A stretch of 64,000 nucleotides of DNA from Nostoc sp. 'Lobaria pulmonaria (5183) cyanobiont'. GTDB taxonomy: Bacteria; Cyanobacteriota; Cyanobacteriia; Cyanobacteriales; Nostocaceae. Made by a program: the position numbers and the translations under genes. The stretch covers positions 5,812,545 through 5,876,544 of the forward strand of contig NZ_CP026692.1 of the NCBI RefSeq assembly GCF_002949795.1. The letters run 5' to 3'. Below, piece by piece: positions 16,883 to 26,455 of this stretch (position 1 is the stretch's first letter; each line of letters opens with the position of its first letter). The notes beneath the pieces were generated by a model, which saw nothing but the letters and a program-made list of their open reading frames with translations, did no database searches and was not told the origin of the DNA.

Positions 16883-16923
16883 TAACAATTTATACGATTT
16901 TAACAAAAATCTCACCTTAAGTT
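16882..16923 (+). promoter_or_regulatory. NtcA-activated promoter of the nirA operon
   Basis: GTA-ACAATTTA-TAC at 16882-16895 is a perfect NtcA box. After exactly 22 bases comes TAAGTT (16918-16923), which fits the TAN3T -10 element. This is the canonical class II NtcA promoter; transcription should start near 16930, leaving a leader of about 268 bases before nirA. Confidence 0.8.
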
Positions 16924-17197
16924 ATGAGTATTGAAATTGTTACATGAACATTATCTAAACCTGCTTGACAAATTCCCAAGATGTAAATAGCCACAAATTT
17001 TCTTTAAATAACCACGGATTTGAAGTTTCGCGCTGGAATGCTCTTGAGCAAAAATAATCAGCCGTAATTAAATATTAAGTTTTTATTCCCTAGCCCTCGT
17101 AGATACAGCACCTAATGTAACTACGAATTGATTGATATTGGGCAATTACGACCACATTTGCCGATTGTATCAGTAATTTGCAACGAGATTCAGCCTC

Positions 17198-18781
17198 ATG
17201 ACAGACACAGCAAATACCCCTAGCCTCAATAAGTTCGAGAAATTAAAAGCAGAAAAAGATGGACTCGCCATCAAAAGTGAGATAGAGAAATTTGCCGCTC
17301 TGGGTTGGGAGGCAATGAACGAAACAGATCGCGATCATCGACTCAAATGGGTAGGCGTGTTTTTTCGCCCAGTTACCCCAGGTAAGTTTATGATGCGGTT
17401 GCGGATGCCTAACGGTATTCTCAGCAGCAGTCAGATGCGTGTTTTAGCCCAAGTGGTGCAGCGTTACGGTGATGATGGTTGCGCTGATATTACTACCAGA
17501 CAGAATATTCAATTACGGGGGATCAGAATTGAAGATTTACCAGATATCTTTAATAGATTTGACGCAGTTGGTTTAACCAGCGTTCAGTCGGGGATGGATA
17601 ACGTCCGCAATATCACAGGCGATCCTGTGGCGGGGTTGGATGCAGATGAGTTGTACGACACACGAGAGTTGGTACAGCAAATTCAAGATATGCTCACCAA
17701 CAAAGGCGAAGGGAACCCAGAGTTTAGCAACTTACCACGAAAGTTTAATATTGCGATCGCAGGTGGACGAGACAATTCAGTTCATGCTGAAATTAATGAT
17801 TTGGCTTTTATTCCCGCATTTCAGGAGGGGACAGGGCAAGAATTTTCCCAATCACCAATATTCGGGTTTAACGTTTTAGTCGGTGGCTTTTTCTCCGCTA
17901 AACGTTGTGAGGCGGCGATTCCTCTGAATGCTTGGGTGGCTCCAGAAGATGTAGTAGCTTTATGTAGAGCGGTTTTGGAAGTATTTCGCGATTGTGGCTT
18001 ACGCGCTAATCGACAAAAATCGCGCTTGATGTGGCTAATCGATGAATGGGGTTTAGAAAAGTTTCGAGCAGAAGTAGAAAACCGTTTGGGTAAATCATTA
18101 ATATCCGCAGCAGCAAAAGACGAAATCGACTGGGAAAAACGCGACCACATTGGGGTATATAAACAAAAACAAGCAGGATTAAATTACGCAGGTTTAAACA
18201 TTCCTGTCGGTCGGTTGGATGCCGAAGATATGTTTGAAATCGCTCGTATAGCAGAAGTTTACGGCACTGGCGAAATTCGTTTCACAGTTGAGCAAAACAT
18301 TGTTATACCCAATATTGCTGACTCACGTTTAGCAACATTTTTAACAGAGTCTTTGCTGGAAAGGTTTTCTATTGATCCAGGTTTGCTGACACGATCGCTA
18401 GTATCTTGCACAGGCGCACAATTTTGCAACTTTGCCCTCATCGAAACCAAAAACCGCGCCCTGGCAATGATAAAAGCCTTAGAAGAAGAGTTAACCTTCA
18501 CCAAACCAGTGCGAATTCATTGGACAGGTTGTCCCAACTCCTGCGGACAACCCCAAGTTGCAGACATCGGCTTGATGGGAACTAAAACTCGCAAAAATGG
18601 CAAAACCTTGGAAGGCGTTGACATATATATGGGTGGGAAAGTTGGCAAAGATGCCCATTTGGGAACTTGTGTTATGAAAGGCATACCATGCGAGGACTTG
18701 CAGCCAGTATTGCAAGATTTACTAATCAAAAACTTTGGGGCAAAACCCAAACAAGAAGCCTTAGTAGTTAGTAACTGTTAG
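17198..18781 (+). CDS. nirA: Ferredoxin-nitrite reductase NirA
   Basis: 527 aa, normal for the cyanobacterial enzyme, which reduces nitrite to ammonium with six electrons from ferredoxin. Two nitrite/sulfite reductase ferredoxin-like halves are visible (FFRPVTPGKFMMRLRMPNG near 70; GLNIPVGRLDAEDMFEIA near 335) and the siroheme/4Fe-4S cysteines occur in CTGAQFC (about 406-412) and GCPNSC (about 446-451). TTRQNIQLRGI and FTVEQNIVIPN are the substrate/siroheme-binding Arg/Gln motifs. It is the first gene of the nirA-nrtP-narB group and lies behind an NtcA/NtcB promoter. The following 500 bp before nrtP contains only repeats. Confidence 0.97.
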   Translation: MTDTANTPSLNKFEKLKAEKDGLAIKSEIEKFAALGWEAMNETDRDHRLKWVGVFFRPVTPGKFMMRLRMPNGILSSSQMRVLAQVVQRYGDDGCADITTRQNIQLRGIRIEDLPDIFNRFDAVGLTSVQSGMDNVRNITGDPVAGLDADELYDTRELVQQIQDMLTNKGEGNPEFSNLPRKFNIAIAGGRDNSVHAEINDLAFIPAFQEGTGQEFSQSPIFGFNVLVGGFFSAKRCEAAIPLNAWVAPEDVVALCRAVLEVFRDCGLRANRQKSRLMWLIDEWGLEKFRAEVENRLGKSLISAAAKDEIDWEKRDHIGVYKQKQAGLNYAGLNIPVGRLDAEDMFEIARIAEVYGTGEIRFTVEQNIVIPNIADSRLATFLTESLLERFSIDPGLLTRSLVSCTGAQFCNFALIETKNRALAMIKALEEELTFTKPVRIHWTGCPNSCGQPQVADIGLMGTKTRKNGKTLEGVDIYMGGKVGKDAHLGTCVMKGIPCEDLQPVLQDLLIKNFGAKPKQEALVVSNC

Positions 18782-18829
18782 TACTTATCGGAGGTATTCG
18801 CCATTGGGCAAAACTCATACTTCAACCTT

Positions 18830-19118
18830 AAAGGTGCAACTTCCGAGATAAAAGGCTCAACCTTCGAGTTCAAAGCCTCAACTTCCGAGATAAAAGGCTC
18901 AACCTTCGAGATAAAAGACTCAACTTCCGAGTTCAAAGGCTCAACCTTCGAGTTCAAAGGCTCAACCTTCGAGATAAAAGGCTCAAGCTTCGAGTTCAAA
19001 GCCTCAAGCTTCGAGTTCAAAGGCTAAACCTCCGAGTTCAAAGGTGCAACCTCCGAGTTCAAAGGCTCAACTTCCGAGATAAAAGGCTCAACCTTCGAGT
19101 TCAAAGGCTCAACTTCCC
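18830..19118. repeat. 21-bp tandem repeat array B
   Basis: About 13-14 units of the form GGCTCAAC(C/T)TTCGAGTTCAAA or the variant ending GAGATAAAA. Each holds CTC-N7-GAG. Units differ by switching between GTTCAAA and ATAAAA tails. It lies between nirA and nrtP inside the expected operon transcript. The open minus-strand frame of heptads is not taken as a gene. Confidence 0.9.
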
Positions 19119-19120
19119 CT

Positions 19121-19254
19121 CAATATGGTTCGGATAAGATCCCCCCGCCTGTGGCGACCCCCTTAAAAAGGGGGTAATTAGAAAAAAAAGCCCCCCTTTT
19201 TAAGGGGGGTTGGGGGGATCTCCGACGAATAAACACGTTAACCGAACCGTATTG
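19121..19254. mobile_element. MITE-like element with CAATA(T/C)GGTTCGG ends
   Basis: Left end CAATATGGTTCGG (19121-19133) matches the reverse complement of the right end CCGAACCGTATTG (19242-19254) with one mismatch. Inside are GATCCCCCC ... GGGGGGATC arms and two C/G-rich hairpins (ACCCCCTTAAAAAGGGGGT and GCCCCCCTTTTTAAGGGGGG). It is a 134-bp non-coding repeat of a kind common in Nostoc, inserted between array B and nrtP. It might act as a partial terminator. Confidence 0.65.
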
Positions 19255-19303
19255 CATCTTCCCTTACCTCTTCTCCATATTTTATTCAATTAGAAAGACT
19301 GGA

Positions 19304-20806
19304 ATGCTTAAAAACTTATTTTCATTTAGCGATCGCTACCGCATCTTACATCAGACTTGGTTTGCTTTCTTTCTCACCTTTGTTTGTTGGTTTAACTTTG
19401 CTCCCTTCGCTACGACCATTGGCAGAGAACTACATCTAGCACCAGAACAAATCAAAACTTTAGGCATCTGTAACCTCGCCCTCACAATTCCTGCACGACT
19501 AATTATTGGGATGCTTCTGGATCGTTTTGGCCCCAGAATCACCTACTCAATCCTGCTGATGTTTACGGTTATTCCTTGTTTAGCAACGGCGCTAGCGCAA
19601 GATTTTAATCAACTAGTCATCAGTCGTTTGCTAATGGGAATTGTCGGGTCTGGGTTTGTTGTGGGTATCCGCATGGTGGCGGAATGGTTCCAGCCGAAGG
19701 AAATAGGAATTGCCCAAGGTATTTATGGCGGTTGGGGCAACTTTGGAGCTTTTGGTGCAGAGTTTGCTTTACCGATACTTGCAGTTTCTACCAGCTTTTT
19801 CGCTGGTGGTGCTTCTAACTGGCGATTTGCGATCGCACTTACAGGGATTATTGCAGCCATCTACGGCGTAATTTATTACAACAGTGTCCAAGATACACCC
19901 ACAGGAAAAGTCTACAAAAAACCTCAGAAAAATGGTTCTCTAGAAGTAACCAGCATTAAAAGCTTCTGGGCGATGATTGTCTCGAATTTGGGTTTGATTT
20001 TTGCCTTGGGTTTACTAGCTTGGCGCTTGGAACAAAAGAATATTCACTTCCTAACTTTGAGCCAAATGTATCTGACTTGGTTACTATTAGCAGGATTATT
20101 TGCTTATCAAAGTTACAAAGCTTGGGAAGTAAACCGAGAACTTCTAATTGGCAACAAAACTTACGCTCCATCTGAACGCTTTCAATTTGGTCAAGTAGCT
20201 TTACTGGAATTTACTTACATAACAAGCTTTGGCAGTGAATTAGCAGTTGTTTCCATGCTCCCAGCATTTTTTGAAAAAACCTTTGCTTTAGAGCATATTG
20301 CCGCTGGGATGATTGCCGCTACCTATCCGTTCTTAAATTTAATTTCTCGTCCTAGTGGTGGCTTAATTTCTGATAAATTTAACTCCCGTAAGTGGACAAT
20401 GACAATTATCAGTACTGGCATTGGTGTTAGTTATTTGATGGCACGTTTTATTAGTAGTAGCTGGCCGATTCCGGTAGCGATCGCAGTGACAATGTTTGCC
20501 GCCTACTTTGCCCAAGCTGGCTGCGGTGCAACTTACAGCATCGTCCCCCTAATTAAGAAAGAAGCCACTGGACAAATTGCCGGGAATGTGGGAGCTTACG
20601 GTAATTTTGGTGGCGTAGTTTACCTGACAATTTTCAGCTTAACCGATGCTCCAACACTGTTTTCTACAATGGGTTTAGCCGCTTTAGTATGTGCTTTTAT
20701 GTGTGCCTTCTTCCTCAAAGAACCAAAAGGCTCTTTTGCCGCTGCTTATGAAGGTGAATTACCAGAAACCACAACTAAAAATCCTACCTTTTTAGCGGAA
20801 GAATAA
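19304..20806 (+). CDS. nrtP: Nitrate/nitrite transporter NrtP (major facilitator superfamily)
   Basis: 500 aa with about 12 hydrophobic segments. The NNP-family signatures are seen: FLTFVCWFNFAPFATTI in helix 1, GICNLALTIPARLIIGMLLDRFGPR in the helix 2-3 loop, GNFGAFGAEFALP and later GNFGGVVYL, the Gly/Asn-rich nitrate signatures. NrtP imports nitrate and nitrite in place of the ABC transporter NrtABCD in several cyanobacteria such as Nostoc punctiforme. It lies between nirA and narB on the same strand, as in those genomes. The start at 19304 comes just before the first hydrophobic segment. Confidence 0.95.
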   Translation: MLKNLFSFSDRYRILHQTWFAFFLTFVCWFNFAPFATTIGRELHLAPEQIKTLGICNLALTIPARLIIGMLLDRFGPRITYSILLMFTVIPCLATALAQDFNQLVISRLLMGIVGSGFVVGIRMVAEWFQPKEIGIAQGIYGGWGNFGAFGAEFALPILAVSTSFFAGGASNWRFAIALTGIIAAIYGVIYYNSVQDTPTGKVYKKPQKNGSLEVTSIKSFWAMIVSNLGLIFALGLLAWRLEQKNIHFLTLSQMYLTWLLLAGLFAYQSYKAWEVNRELLIGNKTYAPSERFQFGQVALLEFTYITSFGSELAVVSMLPAFFEKTFALEHIAAGMIAATYPFLNLISRPSGGLISDKFNSRKWTMTIISTGIGVSYLMARFISSSWPIPVAIAVTMFAAYFAQAGCGATYSIVPLIKKEATGQIAGNVGAYGNFGGVVYLTIFSLTDAPTLFSTMGLAALVCAFMCAFFLKEPKGSFAAAYEGELPETTTKNPTFLAEE

Positions 20807-20896
20807 ACTTATTGCATAAATCAAAAATAAGAACCCCACCCCATTTTTGATTTACATCAAAGTCTCCTCTCCCCGCTTGCCTACAGTGTCTCTTCA

Positions 20897-21071
20897 CCTG
20901 CAATGCCAATGCATCAACCTGCATTGTTAATGCATCGACTTGCAATGCTAATGCATCGACTTGCAATGCCAATGCATCGACCTACAATGCCAATGCATTA
21001 ACCTGCAATGCCAATGCATTAACCTGCAATGCCAATGCATTAACCTGCAATGCCAATGCATTAACCTGCAA
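20897..21071. repeat. 21-bp tandem repeat array C
   Basis: About 8 units of CCTGCAATGCCAATGCATTAA and close variants, each with TGCA-N7-TGCA. Two unit forms (ATCGACTTG and ATTAACCTG) are grouped rather than mixed. It lies between nrtP and narB. Confidence 0.9.
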
Positions 21072-21173
21072 AAATTAATTCACTTTACGCAGTAGTAAGT
21101 TGGGTTGAGGAAGAAACTCAACAATTAGCCTTTAATTTTGGGATGAGCGGAGCAAAACCCAACTTACATATCT

Positions 21174-21269
21174 TTACAGCTATTTTCAGGTAAATAGACC
21201 ATGCGGTAGGGGCGCAAGGCCTTGTGCCCCTATAACAGATGTGGTTCAAATACTTGAATTCTGCTGTAA
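21174..21269. mobile_element. MITE-like element related to 1142-1256
   Basis: TTACAGC (21174-21180) and GCTGTAA (21263-21269) are the ends. The interior has TTTTCAGGTAAAT, then GTAGGGGC with a hairpin (GGGGCGCAAGG / CCTTGTGCCCC). The order of blocks equals that of 1142-1256. The element lies about 110 bp before narB. Confidence 0.55.
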
Positions 21270-21381
21270 GCAAACCGTATGGATATCTTTAGATCCAGGA
21301 TTAGCGTGCAACATATAAATTTCCCAAGCTGGCGCTGCATCTGAGGTTGCACAATCAAAATAACAAAATGGTACAACTGCC

Positions 21382-23622
21382 ATGAGTGAATTTACCAAAA
21401 CTCTCTGTCCTTACTGTGGTGTTGGCTGTGGTTTAGAAGTCTCACCTCCAGCCCAACTGGGCAAAGCAACTAATCGAGATAGCCAAGGAAATCCAATTTG
21501 GCGGGTGCGGGGTGATAAAGCCCATCCATCCAGCCAGGGTATGGTTTGCGTCAAAGGTGCAACGATCGCAGAATCTTTAGATAAAAATAGATTACATTAC
21601 CCAATGGTGCGAGACTCCTTAGATCAAGAGTTTCGGCGTGTTAGTTGGGATGAAGCTTTTAATATAATCACGCAGCGCATTCAAACTATCCGCTTCACTC
21701 AAGGGCCAAAAGCCTTATGTATGTACGGTTCCGGTCAGTTTCAAACCGAAGATTATTACATAGCTCAGAAACTGATGAAAGGCTGTCTGGGTACTAATAA
21801 TTTTGATGCCAACTCACGTTTATGTATGTCTAGTGCAGTGGCTGGCTACATTCAAAGCTTTGGCTCAGATGGCCCGCCTTGCTGTTACGATGACTTGGAA
21901 TTAACCGACTGTGCATTTCTAATTGGTACTAATACAGCCGAATGTCACCCCATCGTTTTCAATCGACTGGAGAAATATCATAAAAAGAACCGCAAAGTCA
22001 AAATGATAGTGGTCGATCCCCGTCGCACACCAACCGCAGAAGCTGCTGATTTGCATTTAGCTATTCGTCCTGGTACAGATATTGACTTGTTAAACGGCAT
22101 CGCCCACTTGTTGATGCGCTGGAATTACATTGATACCATGTTCATGGACGATTGCACCAGCAACTTTCCCGCTTATGCTGAGGTGATTCGCCACTATCCC
22201 CCAGAAATAGTAGCTCGTCACTGTGGAATCAGTATTGAAGATTTAGAAACAGCAGCTCGTTATTGGGGTGAATCTGAGCGGGTACTATCTTTGTGGTCAA
22301 TGGGTGTGAATCAATCCTCAGAAGGGACGGCTAAAGTCAGAACTATCATTAACCTGCACCTGATGACTGCACAGATTGGCAAACCTGGGGCTGGCCCTTT
22401 TTCGCTGACAGGTCAGCCGAACGCGATGGGAGGACGGGAAGCCGGAGGTTTGGCGAATTTATTACCAGGTTATCGAGCGGTGAAAAATCCCCAGCACCGT
22501 GCAGAAGTTGAGGAGTTTTGGGGACTCAAGCCAGGACAAATTTCGCCCAATCCCGGTTTAACTGCTTGGGACATGATTACTGGGTTGGAAAATGACGCTG
22601 TAGAGTTACTGTGGATTGCAGCTACTAACCCAGCTGTGAGTATGCCAGATTTAGAGCGGACTAAAAAGGCGTTGTTGCGATCGCCTTTCACTATTTACCA
22701 AGACGCATATTATCCTACAGAAACCTCTGCTTACGCTCATGTTCTGCTACCAGCAGCCCAGTGGGGTGAAAAAACTGGTGTGATGACAAACTCCGAACGA
22801 GTGGTAACTCTGTGTTCAGCATTCCGTCAACCGCCAAGAGAAGCTAAAGCAGATTGGGAAATTTTTGCCGAAGTTGGACGTAGATTAGGTTTTGAGAGAG
22901 AATTTGCCTTTGCGAACTCCGCAGAAGTTTACGCTGAGTTTGTCCAACTAACTAAAAATCGTCCCTGCGAGATGACAGGTATCAGTCACACGCAATTACA
23001 GACACAAGGCCCGACTCAATGGCCTCATCCTGAAGAGAGCAGGGGGAGCAGCACTTCGGCTACGCTCAGTGACCGAGGAGCAGGGGGAGAAGCATCTGCC
23101 AATCGCTCTGGGAAAAGACTATACACTAACTTGCGCTTCCACACCCCTGATGGACGCGCTCGATTTGGGGCATATTACTCCAAGGGATTGGCAGAACCAC
23201 CAGACCCAGATTATCCGTTTGTGCTAACTAATGGAAGACTTTACGGACACTGGCATACGCAAACACGCACCGGTCGAATTGAAAAAATTTGCAAAATGCA
23301 TCCCGAACCGTTTATCGAAATTCATCCCCGTGATGCTGCTTGGTTAGGTATTGTCGATAGTATGGATGTGGAAGTGCGATCGCGTCGGGGTAAAGCGAAG
23401 TTTCCTGCTAAAGTGACAAAAGCGATCGCACCTGGTACAGTTTTTGTCCCCATGCACTGGGGTTCGCTGTGGGCTGACAATGCCGAAGCTAATGCCCTCA
23501 CCCATCCAGAATCGTGCCCCGATTCACTGCAACCAGAATTAAAAGCCTGTGCGGTACAGCTGATACCAATTTCGGTGGAAGTCCCCATCAAAAATCATCA
23601 ACTCCAGTCTTCACAATGGTAA
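21382..23622 (+). CDS. narB: Ferredoxin-nitrate reductase NarB
   Basis: 746 aa molybdopterin oxidoreductase of the assimilatory type. The N-terminal 4Fe-4S cluster ligands are C9, C12, C16 and C56 (CPYCGVGC ... GMVCVKG). The Mo-bis-MGD domains follow (GSGQFQTEDYYIAQKLMKG; NSRLCMSSAV with the molybdenum Cys near 152; QPNAMGGREAGG; C-terminal LTNGRLYGHWHTQTRTGR and PMHWG). It reduces nitrate to nitrite with ferredoxin. Between about residues 550 and 575 is a low-complexity loop coded by a stretch (23037-23089) bounded by a 12-bp direct repeat GAGCAGGGGGAG that looks like an intergenic repeat inserted in frame. Confidence 0.97.
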   Translation: MSEFTKTLCPYCGVGCGLEVSPPAQLGKATNRDSQGNPIWRVRGDKAHPSSQGMVCVKGATIAESLDKNRLHYPMVRDSLDQEFRRVSWDEAFNIITQRIQTIRFTQGPKALCMYGSGQFQTEDYYIAQKLMKGCLGTNNFDANSRLCMSSAVAGYIQSFGSDGPPCCYDDLELTDCAFLIGTNTAECHPIVFNRLEKYHKKNRKVKMIVVDPRRTPTAEAADLHLAIRPGTDIDLLNGIAHLLMRWNYIDTMFMDDCTSNFPAYAEVIRHYPPEIVARHCGISIEDLETAARYWGESERVLSLWSMGVNQSSEGTAKVRTIINLHLMTAQIGKPGAGPFSLTGQPNAMGGREAGGLANLLPGYRAVKNPQHRAEVEEFWGLKPGQISPNPGLTAWDMITGLENDAVELLWIAATNPAVSMPDLERTKKALLRSPFTIYQDAYYPTETSAYAHVLLPAAQWGEKTGVMTNSERVVTLCSAFRQPPREAKADWEIFAEVGRRLGFEREFAFANSAEVYAEFVQLTKNRPCEMTGISHTQLQTQGPTQWPHPEESRGSSTSATLSDRGAGGEASANRSGKRLYTNLRFHTPDGRARFGAYYSKGLAEPPDPDYPFVLTNGRLYGHWHTQTRTGRIEKICKMHPEPFIEIHPRDAAWLGIVDSMDVEVRSRRGKAKFPAKVTKAIAPGTVFVPMHWGSLWADNAEANALTHPESCPDSLQPELKACAVQLIPISVEVPIKNHQLQSSQW

Positions 23623-23881
23623 GCTGCAAACTGTAGCTCGAAAGTGGTAATTTATAACCAGCAATAGGTAATTTCGTCAATAATCAATAGTCAATAGTTA
23701 TTATCATTTTTTATGACTCTCTAATTTTGACTGTTACCAATTACTATATTTAAAGAGATAAATTTTTAGTAATAAGAGATTTTACTAAACTTAATTTCAG
23801 CTATAGATAAAGAATAAAAAACCGATAGAAAATTTACAAAGCATCAGCAAGTAATCTTTTTCCCATCCTCTAGATTTATCT

Positions 23882-24373
23882 ATGGGATTTTATTTTATAA
23901 TCGGGTGCAGCACTATGAAAAAGTTACTTAGGCAAATTTTAGGAGCTACCAAAGATGAGAACTTCATGTACATCATTGAAAACATAGAAGTGCTAGTTTC
24001 TAAAGCTCTATCTATTTTCATGGTAATTGTAATTTTTGTAGCAATCACAGATTTAGGAATTTTTATTTTTAAAGAATTATTTATAGTTCCTTATGGGAAG
24101 TTTAACACAACCCTGTATAAGGTTTTCGGTTTATTTTTAAATATTTTAATTGCGTTAGAAATTTTAGAGAATATTACAGCCTATTTACGAAGACACGTTT
24201 TTCAGGTTGAATTAGTTATTGTCACTTCTTTAATTGCTGTTGCCAGAAAAATTATTATTCTTGACTTAGAAAAAATTGGAGGTCTTGATATAATTGGTCT
24301 AGGTGTAGCTATTCTTGCCTTATCGATTAGTTATTTGATAATTCGTTTCAGTAATTCTAAAGATGCAAGTTAA
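23882..24373 (+). CDS. PsiE-like small membrane protein
   Basis: Up to 163 aa; ATG 23882 or, more likely, the in-frame ATG at 23915 (MKKLLRQILG). Four hydrophobic segments are visible (ALSIFMVIVIFVAITDLGIF; VFGLFLNILIALEILENIT; ELVIVTSLIAVARKIII; IIGLGVAILALSISYLIIRF). The LEILENITAYLRRHVFQVELV and ARKIIILDLE patterns match the PsiE/phosphate-starvation-inducible E family of cyanobacteria. Function is unknown. It lies between narB and narM on the same strand. Confidence 0.75.
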   Translation: MGFYFIIGCSTMKKLLRQILGATKDENFMYIIENIEVLVSKALSIFMVIVIFVAITDLGIFIFKELFIVPYGKFNTTLYKVFGLFLNILIALEILENITAYLRRHVFQVELVIVTSLIAVARKIIILDLEKIGGLDIIGLGVAILALSISYLIIRFSNSKDAS

Positions 24374-24479
24374 AATAATTCGTAATTCCTAATGGGGATT
24401 TATACTCCGCCACAAAACTTGCCGCTTTTCCCATTCCCTATTTCCCATCCTCACCCATCAACTTTGGGTTTGTCGAGCT

Positions 24480-24932
24480 ATGACAGATTTCTTTCAATTT
24501 GAAGCAGACTTTGTTGATTCTCTGCGTTGCATCCCCATGCAGGTGCGTTGTAAATTAGATACCTGTGGTATCAAGCTAAAATTGTCTGATTGGAATCAAA
24601 TGACTACAGCCGAGCGTCAAGCTTTAGTCGAATTACCTTGCACTACAGAAACGGAAATTCAATCTTACCGCGAACATATCGAGAAATTAATTATGCAACG
24701 TACTGGTACACCAGCTAAAAAATTGCCCATTGAGCCTCATCCGGCATGGCTAGACTCTGCCACTGTACCAGCTAGCCTTCAGGACAAAGCTCAGGAAATA
24801 GGTGTAACTCTAACACAGCAAAATTGGGCAGTTTTAACGCCTTTACAGCGTTTTGCCTTGATTAAACTCAGCCACCCAGGACATGAAAACAAAAATTTTC
24901 CTAGAGCGATCGCAGAATTTCATCTGCTTTAA
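24480..24932 (+). CDS. narM: Nitrate reductase-associated protein NarM
   Basis: 150 aa. The sequence FQFEADFVDSLRCIPMQVR, KLKLSDWNQMTTAERQAL and the duplicated helical pattern TLTQQNWAVLTPLQRFALIKL match the nitrate-reductase-associated protein family. In cyanobacteria NarM is needed for active NarB, without a known catalytic role itself. Its location downstream of narB supports the name. No NtcA box was found directly upstream. Confidence 0.9.
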   Translation: MTDFFQFEADFVDSLRCIPMQVRCKLDTCGIKLKLSDWNQMTTAERQALVELPCTTETEIQSYREHIEKLIMQRTGTPAKKLPIEPHPAWLDSATVPASLQDKAQEIGVTLTQQNWAVLTPLQRFALIKLSHPGHENKNFPRAIAEFHLL

Positions 24933-25266
24933 TTAGTCAATAGTAGTGAAAATAAAAAATCTGTAGAGTGAATTACACTTTATTAACTTCCCACCCTCAA
25001 ATGATACATTACAAAACTAAATGTGTTGTAATGTATCAAAAATTCGTGCGGATGCTAACGCCTAAAATAGCTGATTTTAAACTAATATTTACTTTATATA
25101 GCGTTTCTGAATAAGAGTGGGGTTAAGCTGTACCTCACCTGCATAAAACACAGCTTTATCTCTCCTCTCCATGAATTGCCAGAGGAGTTTCAATATTTAC
25201 TTCACGTCATGCACCTGGGAACCGCTATAAACAATTATTGACTAAAAAGTGAGGTTAAGAAAATAT

Positions 25267-25869
25267 ATGGCTGCAAAGAAACTTTTGATGCTTGTTGGCG
25301 ATTATGTAGAAGACTATGAAGTGATGGTTCCTTTTCAGGCGTTGCAAATGGTAGGACACACTGTCCATGCAGTTTGCCCCGACAAAAAAGCTGGCGACAA
25401 GGTGCGGACAGCAGTTCACGACTTTGAAGGAGATCAGACTTACAGTGAAAAACCCGGACACAATTTCACTTTAAATGCTACGTTTGCAGAAGTAGAAGTC
25501 ACAACCTACGATGCCTTAGTCATTCCCGGAGGACGGGCACCAGAATATATCCGCTTGAATCAGCAGGTGCTAGAAATCACCCGTCACTTTGCCCAAACGA
25601 ATAAACCGATTGCTGCCATCTGCCACGGCTTGCAGATATTGGCAGCTGCTGATGTACTGCAAGGTAAAAGATGTACTGGCTACCCTGCTTGTAGCCCAGA
25701 TATCAAGAGTGCTGGAGGGATCTATGTTGATATCTCTGTTGATCGAGCAATAGTTGATGGTAACTTGGTGACAGCACCAGCTTGGCCTGCTCACCCGCAT
25801 TGGCTAGCAGAATTCCTCACAGTACTTGGAACTAAGATTGAACACCCAGAACTAGCTACAGTTATTTGA
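25267..25869 (+). CDS. DJ-1/PfpI-family protein
   Basis: 200 aa from ATG 25267, with GAGG about 10 bases upstream; an in-frame GTG at 25249 would add six residues. It has the class I glutamine amidotransferase-like fold: LLMLVGDYVEDYEVMVPFQ (N-terminal strand and the conserved Glu), YDALVIPGGRAPEYIR, and the nucleophile elbow AAICHGLQIL with the reactive Cys-His. Proteins of this type act as deglycases, stress chaperones or peptidases, and the family does not allow a choice here. It stands alone, with no clear link to the nitrate genes. Confidence 0.88.
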   Translation: MAAKKLLMLVGDYVEDYEVMVPFQALQMVGHTVHAVCPDKKAGDKVRTAVHDFEGDQTYSEKPGHNFTLNATFAEVEVTTYDALVIPGGRAPEYIRLNQQVLEITRHFAQTNKPIAAICHGLQILAAADVLQGKRCTGYPACSPDIKSAGGIYVDISVDRAIVDGNLVTAPAWPAHPHWLAEFLTVLGTKIEHPELATVI

Positions 25870-26455
25870 GGCAATATACCGGATATCTTTTGATTCAAGA
25901 CTTTAGAAGAGTTTCTTTACCTACTCTCCACTCCAAAAGAGCTTAGTCAATTATCAGTGGCAAAAACAACTGACATTTCAGGTGACGCTCCCACGTCGCT
26001 ACCGCTTTTCTATGAGACGGGATGCGTTCGCCGTTCCGCTCGCGCAGCATCTCGTACAGAAGGAAAGGCGATAGCCTCTCCCTTTGGGAGAAAACCTTAC
26101 TGGCTCACAATATACGACTGAAAATTATATATTTTTGAAATATAACTAAATGCAGTAAAAAATACTATTTTTTAATAATTTGCAGTGGGTTTAATTTGCC
26201 GCTACGATGTCAAAAGTAGAGCATCGAGACAATCTGATTTAGCTCCTTAACAAGCCAGTTTTAGGACAAACTCTCAGCAGATGGAATACTTATTTACATG
26301 AGGTGAAACAATTTGAAATTTTACATCAATAATTTTAAATTTCTTAGCAGTAAGTGAAGCTATAGTGGATTTAGCAATGCTGCTGCTAATGTGGCTAAGG
26401 TTAGTCCTGCTGCCAAATTATGTGAAGAATTAGTTTAGAAACGCACTCTAACTCG
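25870..26455. other. Intergenic region, 586 bp, with dispersed repeat
   Basis: 26010-26095 holds a common Nostoc repeat (GAGACGGGATGCGTTCGCCG ... CTCGTACAGAAGG) with small hairpins such as CTCCCTTTGGGAG. No gene or clear promoter recognised. Confidence 0.5.

Noticed and set aside
18778..19020. Minus-strand heptad ORF (SKVEPLN type) over array B
   Set aside because: Same artefact of a 21-bp repeat; different arrays give unrelated peptides.
20784..20972. Minus-strand ALQVDAL heptad ORF over array C
   Set aside because: Repeat artefact overlapping the end of nrtP.
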